From Methanomassiliicoccaceae archaeon (lineage in GTDB: Archaea; Thermoplasmatota; Thermoplasmata; Methanomassiliicoccales; Methanomethylophilaceae), in assembly GCA_003555025.1 (NCBI GenBank), contig PWHV01000022.1, positions 21,418 to 85,417 on the forward strand: 64,000 bases of DNA, read 5' to 3'. How positions within the stretch are numbered: position 1 is the stretch's first letter; every line of letters starts with the position of its first letter. Of this stretch, positions 59,459-64,000 are shown in pieces. Under the pieces are notes generated by a model, which had not been told where the DNA came from, did not search any database, and worked only from the letters and a program-made list of their open reading frames with translations. The position numbers and the translations under genes were made by a program.

Positions 59459-60553
59459 TCACGCCGGTATGTCCATCCTGTCGAAGAGGATCATCGCCGC
59501 CAGCAAAATAAGGGCCGCAAGGACCAGCAGCAGGACGAAGTCGCCCGCCACGAACACGCCGTCCAGGAGCACCGAGTTGTAGTCCCAGTAGGCCAGCGCG
59601 GTCACGGTGTGCAGCCAGGAGAGCCCGCCAATCATATGGCCGGCGACGTTGAAGACGTATTGGACCAGCAGCACTCCGAACGTGAGGGCCGCCGCCCCCC
59701 GGGCGCTGCGCAGCAGCGCCGCGAACAGGAAACCGAGGCCGATGACGAACATGAACAGCGGCCACGCACCCAGGAGAGAAACGAAAGCCTTCCATGCCCC
59801 CAACGACCCGGACTCGCCCACCTGGGCGACGGAGAGGGTCATGAACGCCGCGCTGACCATCAGGACGGCAAAGGTCATCAGGCTGATGGCGAGGAACTTC
59901 TCCGCCAAGTAACGGCGCCGCATCAACGGCGTGGAGAAGACCACATCCATCCTCCGCCTGTCGAAGTCGCCGCCCACGCTCCGGGCGGAGATGTAGGCCA
60001 GCCAAGTGCCCACCAGAAGGAAGAGCCACGAGTACAGCTCGATGGACATGAATCCGGCCATGTCGTCCATGCGCAGGTCGTCCCTGCCGTCGGTGAAGAT
60101 CTGCAGGTAAGGAGTTGCCATGAGCTCGGCCATAGGGTCCTTGAGCTCGGCGGTCGAGGCCATGCCCACCGGGACCTGCGACGAGTCGTCCATCACCGCT
60201 ATCACGGCGAAGTAGCGCTCATCGCCGTCCTCATCCGCTATGGTCATGTTCTTCGCTGAGGTGCTGCCCACCAGCTCGGCGGTGGCGAGGTGTGCCGCGT
60301 CATCCTCGATCACCCGGTACTCCTGCACCAGGCCGTGATGCTGGAAATCCCAGCTGAGTAAGAGCTGGCCGTTCTCAGCGACGAGCCTCACTGATTCCTG
60401 GCCTTCCAGCCCGTTGTCCTGCTCTTCGAACTGCTCCTGCACGATGGGGAATAGCTGCGGGAACCCTCCGGCTATGAGGACCACCACCGCCGTGAAGATG
60501 AGGAAGCCCTTCCAGCCCTTCCTTATCTCAAGGAGCAGGGTGCTAGCGCGCAT
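59459..60553 (-). CDS. ABC-2 type permease A with external FN3-like domain
   Basis: The 364-residue protein has one N-terminal membrane helix (about 17-37), an extracytoplasmic segment (about 40-165), then five or six helices. The segment reads like a fibronectin type III domain: LLLSWDFQHHGLVQEYRVIE, then IADEDGDERYFAVIAVMD. FDRRRMDVVFSTPLMRRRYL is the ABC-2 coupling loop. It is the last gene of the exporter operon. Confidence 0.85.
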   Translation of the reverse strand: MRASTLLLEIRKGWKGFLIFTAVVVLIAGGFPQLFPIVQEQFEEQDNGLEGQESVRLVAENGQLLLSWDFQHHGLVQEYRVIEDDAAHLATAELVGSTSAKNMTIADEDGDERYFAVIAVMDDSSQVPVGMASTAELKDPMAELMATPYLQIFTDGRDDLRMDDMAGFMSIELYSWLFLLVGTWLAYISARSVGGDFDRRRMDVVFSTPLMRRRYLAEKFLAISLMTFAVLMVSAAFMTLSVAQVGESGSLGAWKAFVSLLGAWPLFMFVIGLGFLFAALLRSARGAAALTFGVLLVQYVFNVAGHMIGGLSWLHTVTALAYWDYNSVLLDGVFVAGDFVLLLVLAALILLAAMILFDRMDIPA

Positions 60554-60631
60554 CGGCGCCCACCTCCCTCGGTCCTCCGACGGAATCGCCTCCTCCTCGC
60601 CCGCGGGGCATCCCTGATTTCCTGGGTGCCA

Positions 60632-61681
60632 TCATCCGGCCATGTCCCTCCTTTCGAACACGAGGACCGCTACAGCCAGCACCGCCAGCGCCGCTGCCGC
60701 GATCAGGACGAAGTCCCCTACCGAATACACGTTGTCGAACAATATGGCGTCCAGGTCCCAATAGCCCATGGCGGTGTAGGAGGAAAGATGCTCAAGGCCC
60801 TCCGCCATGGAGGCCACCAGGTTGATGCCCACCTGCAACAGGACGAAGAGGAACACCAGGCCGACGGCCGTCCTCCCGTCCTGCACGTACACGGCCGCCA
60901 GCGTGCCCACGGCCATGATGAGCAGCACCACCGGGAACGCCAGCAGCGAGGACATGAGCAGAGGCGCGACCATGCCCTCGGAGAGCTCGCCGATGGCCGC
61001 CATCGAGCCCACCAGCACCAGGCCGGCGACGAGCAGCATCAGCGCGGTGTAAGCGGTGAGAAAGGCGAACTTCTCCAGGAGATAACGGCGGCGGGAGACC
61101 GGCTTGGAGAGGATGATGTCCATCTTCCGCTCCTCGAAGTCGCGGCTGACGGTGCTCGCCGCCACATATCCCAGGAAGAGCATCATCAGCAGGCCCCAGA
61201 ACAGGTCCCACATGAAGGAGGCCATTCCTTCCACCCGGCTCATGTTGACGCCGAAGGTCTCCTCGTAGACGCTCGTCCGCTCGAGGCTGGAGGCCATCCC
61301 CACCAACTGCCGCTCGCCGTCGACCAGCGCCACCACCGCGAAGTACATCTGCGGCGTCCCGCCCTCGTCCTTTTCGAGTAAGTGCTCCGCGGATTCGGTG
61401 TCTATCCCCTCGGCCCGCTCAGGGACCAGCATCTGCGGCTGAGGGTACGCCAGCAGGGTGTAGTTGTCAGCACCCTCCACCGGGGACCATTGCAAGTGCA
61501 CCTTCACCGTGTCGCCGAGGTCCTCCAGCTCCACGCTGACGTTCTCCTCGCCTTTGAGCGCATCGGCCTGGAAGGCGGTGCCCATCGACGGCCAGGCAGC
61601 CACCATTCCAGCCACTAGGAAAGAGACCACCGCCAGGAATGTAAGCAGGACCTTCCAATTGGTCCTGAGCTCTATCAGCAT
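60632..61681 (-). CDS. ABC-2 type permease B with external FN3-like domain
   Basis: This 349-residue protein is a paralogue of permease A with the same layout: one helix, an external segment (about 35-155) reading VKVHLQWSPVEGADNYTLLA and MYFAVVALVDGERQLVGMAS, then about five helices. The coupling loop is DFEERKMDIILSKPVSRRRYL. It starts 16 bases after the ATPase gene. The two permeases probably pair as a heterodimer around one ATPase type. Confidence 0.85.
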   Translation of the reverse strand: MLIELRTNWKVLLTFLAVVSFLVAGMVAAWPSMGTAFQADALKGEENVSVELEDLGDTVKVHLQWSPVEGADNYTLLAYPQPQMLVPERAEGIDTESAEHLLEKDEGGTPQMYFAVVALVDGERQLVGMASSLERTSVYEETFGVNMSRVEGMASFMWDLFWGLLMMLFLGYVAASTVSRDFEERKMDIILSKPVSRRRYLLEKFAFLTAYTALMLLVAGLVLVGSMAAIGELSEGMVAPLLMSSLLAFPVVLLIMAVGTLAAVYVQDGRTAVGLVFLFVLLQVGINLVASMAEGLEHLSSYTAMGYWDLDAILFDNVYSVGDFVLIAAAALAVLAVAVLVFERRDMAG

Positions 61682-61697
61682 GGCCGCCAGCGCTATC

Positions 61698-62600
<903 letters not shown>

Positions 62601-63083
62601 GTCTCCTCCGTCCGCCGACCGCTTGGGCGTTATGCCCCCCGGCGCGGCGGCCTATTCAGATTCGCCCCCGACATATTAGAAATTGCGGTCGAGGAGAGAC
62701 AGTTTGCGAACCGTGGGCTCCGGGGTCAGAGCTTGAGGCCGAACTCCTCGATAAGGCCACCTAATCCTTGTGGACGAGGCGCTGTCTGTTTAAGGGAGTA
62801 AGACCAACTCGGCGACCACGGAGTTCAGCTACTTCTCGTAGCTGCTTATCCCGCTCTGTTTCGTCATTGGACCATGATGCCGCCTTGTCCTAACAGTGTT
62901 CCGCTCCTGGGGCAACAGCCGTACTCCATCCTTAGCTATTCACCGTAACAGGGGCCTGCTCGTTGAGCAGGAAGGCGTTTAAAGTCAGACCGGAGGCTGC
63001 GGTGCAGAAGGGATATTTTAAGAATATGATATATAATATTGGCAAGGCCGCGGCGGAAAGCCGCGCCGAGGAAAGGAGTGCTC
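62601..63083. other. Gene-poor stretch, lower GC, possible remnant
   Basis: About 480 bases contain no convincing gene. Base composition is visibly less GC-rich than the neighbourhood. A short minus-strand frame without a start codon ends in LGGLIEEFGLKL then TGA (ending about 62731); it looks like a gene tail but cannot be placed in a family. The right-hand end carries the promoter and leader of the sulfotransferase-like gene. Confidence 0.4.
63028..63065 (+). promoter_or_regulatory. TATA box and leader hairpin of the sulfotransferase-like gene
   Basis: GATATATAATATT (63028-63040) is a strong TATA-like element 45-55 bp before ATG 63084. CGCGGC (63049-63054) pairs perfectly with GCCGCG (63060-63065) around GGAAA. 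AGGAG at 63074-63078 is the ribosome site. Confidence 0.45.
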
Positions 63084-64000
63084 ATGGACGAAAGGCCGCT
63101 TAGGATCTTGGTTTGCGGGCTGGGCTGGTCCGGCTCAGGGACGGTTGTCGACCTGCTTAAGGAGTATGACGGGGTGAAGGAGGTTCCTGGCGGCAGCGAG
63201 CACGTCGACCCCTCCGGTTGCGTGAGGCTGGAGGAGTTCTCGGACTTCAGACGGATCGTCGGCGACCAGCTCATGGCAGGCCGTCAGGACAGGGATGTGC
63301 CGGAAACGAGGCCGTTGCTAAGGGAGAAACGCCGGAAGGTGCTCGGTCGGCATCTCGACAGTGTGCAACAGCTCCTAAGGATGCACCTGTCCATCGGCCT
63401 GAAGAACCTGCGCATCGCCCGTCAGACCGCCCGGATGCATCGTTGCACCGAGAAGCCGGCCATCGCATTGGAGGGGACGGACGGCCCTCAGGAGCGGGTG
63501 GACCTGGCGCGAAGGTGGCTGGACTGCACCGTGGACGCGGTCGCCGATGCAGACACCAGGGCGGTGCTGTTCGACCAGCCGATAAACTTCGGCCAGAATG
63601 ACGAGGCCTGGCCGGAGGTCTTCGAGCCCTTCAAGCTCATTGTGGTGCACCGCGACCCTCGCGACCAGTTCGCTGACCGGCTCAAGGGAAAGAAGCTGGC
63701 GAGGTACAACCACGATGTGGGCTTCCTCTACGGTTGGAACCTGGAGGACCGGGTGCGCTTCGACATCGATCTCACCATGGGCCGGGCCAGGGCGATGGCA
63801 GGACCCTGTCCCGCCTTCGGGATGACCAGGCCATGCTCATAAGCTTCGAGGAGATGGTCCTCGATTACGAGGCGTCGAGGAAGAAGGTGCAGGGGTTCGT
63901 CGGATTCAGCGACGAGGACCATGTCCGCCCGAGGGAGCACTTCGACCCCGAATGGTCGCGGAGGAACATCGGCATCCACGAGTACACAAAGCTGCCGATC
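63084..64000 (+). pseudogene. Sulfotransferase-like gene, frameshifted and cut by window end
   Basis: The frame from ATG 63084 has a P-loop (LVCGLGWSGSGTVVDLL) and a 3'-phosphate-binding motif (LIVVHRDPRDQFADRL), as in PAPS-dependent sulfotransferases. It stops at 63842, but from about 63806 another frame carries on sensibly (LSRLRDDQAMLISFEEM, then EHFDPEWSRRNIGIHEYTK) to the window end. Restoring one C in GACCCTG would rejoin them. This is either a real one-base deletion or a sequencing error. The acceptor could be a glycan, but it is unknown. Confidence 0.75.

Overview
The window is GC-rich archaeal DNA, most likely from a euryarchaeote of the Thermoplasmata / Methanomassiliicoccales type. 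Archaeal markers are TBP, aIF5A, aIF1A, ribosomal proteins S15/L15e/L21e, RNA polymerase subunit F, Nop5 and fibrillarin, Kae1, Rio1, Pus10, a RecJ/GAN-type DHH protein, family B DNA polymerase, TATA boxes about 25-35 bp before start codons, and TTG/GTG starts. No methanogenesis gene or rRNA is present, so the exact lineage is inference. The four tRNA genes (Gly-CCC, Val-GAC, Leu-CAG, Glu-UUC) all encode their CCA end. TAG is used as an ordinary stop several times.

Layout. 1-5 kb: smc (5' end cut by the window), scpA, scpB, then an Sm-like protein. 5-12 kb: a sugar nucleotidyltransferase and an ABC import operon (fused double permease, two ATPases, PhoU-like protein, no binding protein), then a phosphohexomutase. 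12-20 kb, mostly minus strand: aIF5A, agmatinase and a Gdt1-type transporter; mtnA, a class II aldolase and Nop5; a divergent ArsR-V4R regulator; rtcA with a riboflavin-pathway reductase; MscS. 20-25 kb: a phosphonate cluster (cytidylyltransferase-PEP mutase fusion, phosphonopyruvate decarboxylase, Fe-alcohol dehydrogenase) followed by a radical SAM protein. 25-34 kb: catalase, MFS transporter, thioredoxin-like protein, Kae1, DHH protein, S15, HIT, TBP, Nudix and fibrillarin. 33-42 kb: a rifampin-phosphotransferase-like protein with a CrtC/AttH-like partner; IMPase, NAD kinase and JAMM protease; glmM-glmU; a small unknown gene. 42-49 kb: a ThiI-like protein with a ruined PP-loop, L15e, three related small membrane proteins, PolB. 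47-54 kb: a long minus-strand translation and ribosome-assembly run. 54-64 kb: GcvT, a P-type ATPase, a sensor kinase, an ABC-2 exporter whose two permeases carry fibronectin-III-like external domains, a gene-poor stretch, and a frameshifted sulfotransferase cut by the window end.

How genes work together. SMC-ScpA-ScpB form condensin. Agmatinase makes putrescine, a precursor of the spermidine used to modify aIF5A. MtnA plus the aldolase look like a methylthioribose/deoxyribose salvage branch. GlmM-GlmU make UDP-GlcNAc. PEP mutase, decarboxylase and reductase should turn PEP into 2-hydroxyethylphosphonate, and the fused cytidylyltransferase suggests it is CMP-activated for attachment to a lipid or glycan. 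The strongest leads for new biology are the phosphonate cluster, the Rph-like/CrtC-like pair, the PhoU-linked ABC operon with a palindrome at its start, the degenerate ThiI, the exporter with FN3-like domains, and the NAD kinase that seems to start at CTG.
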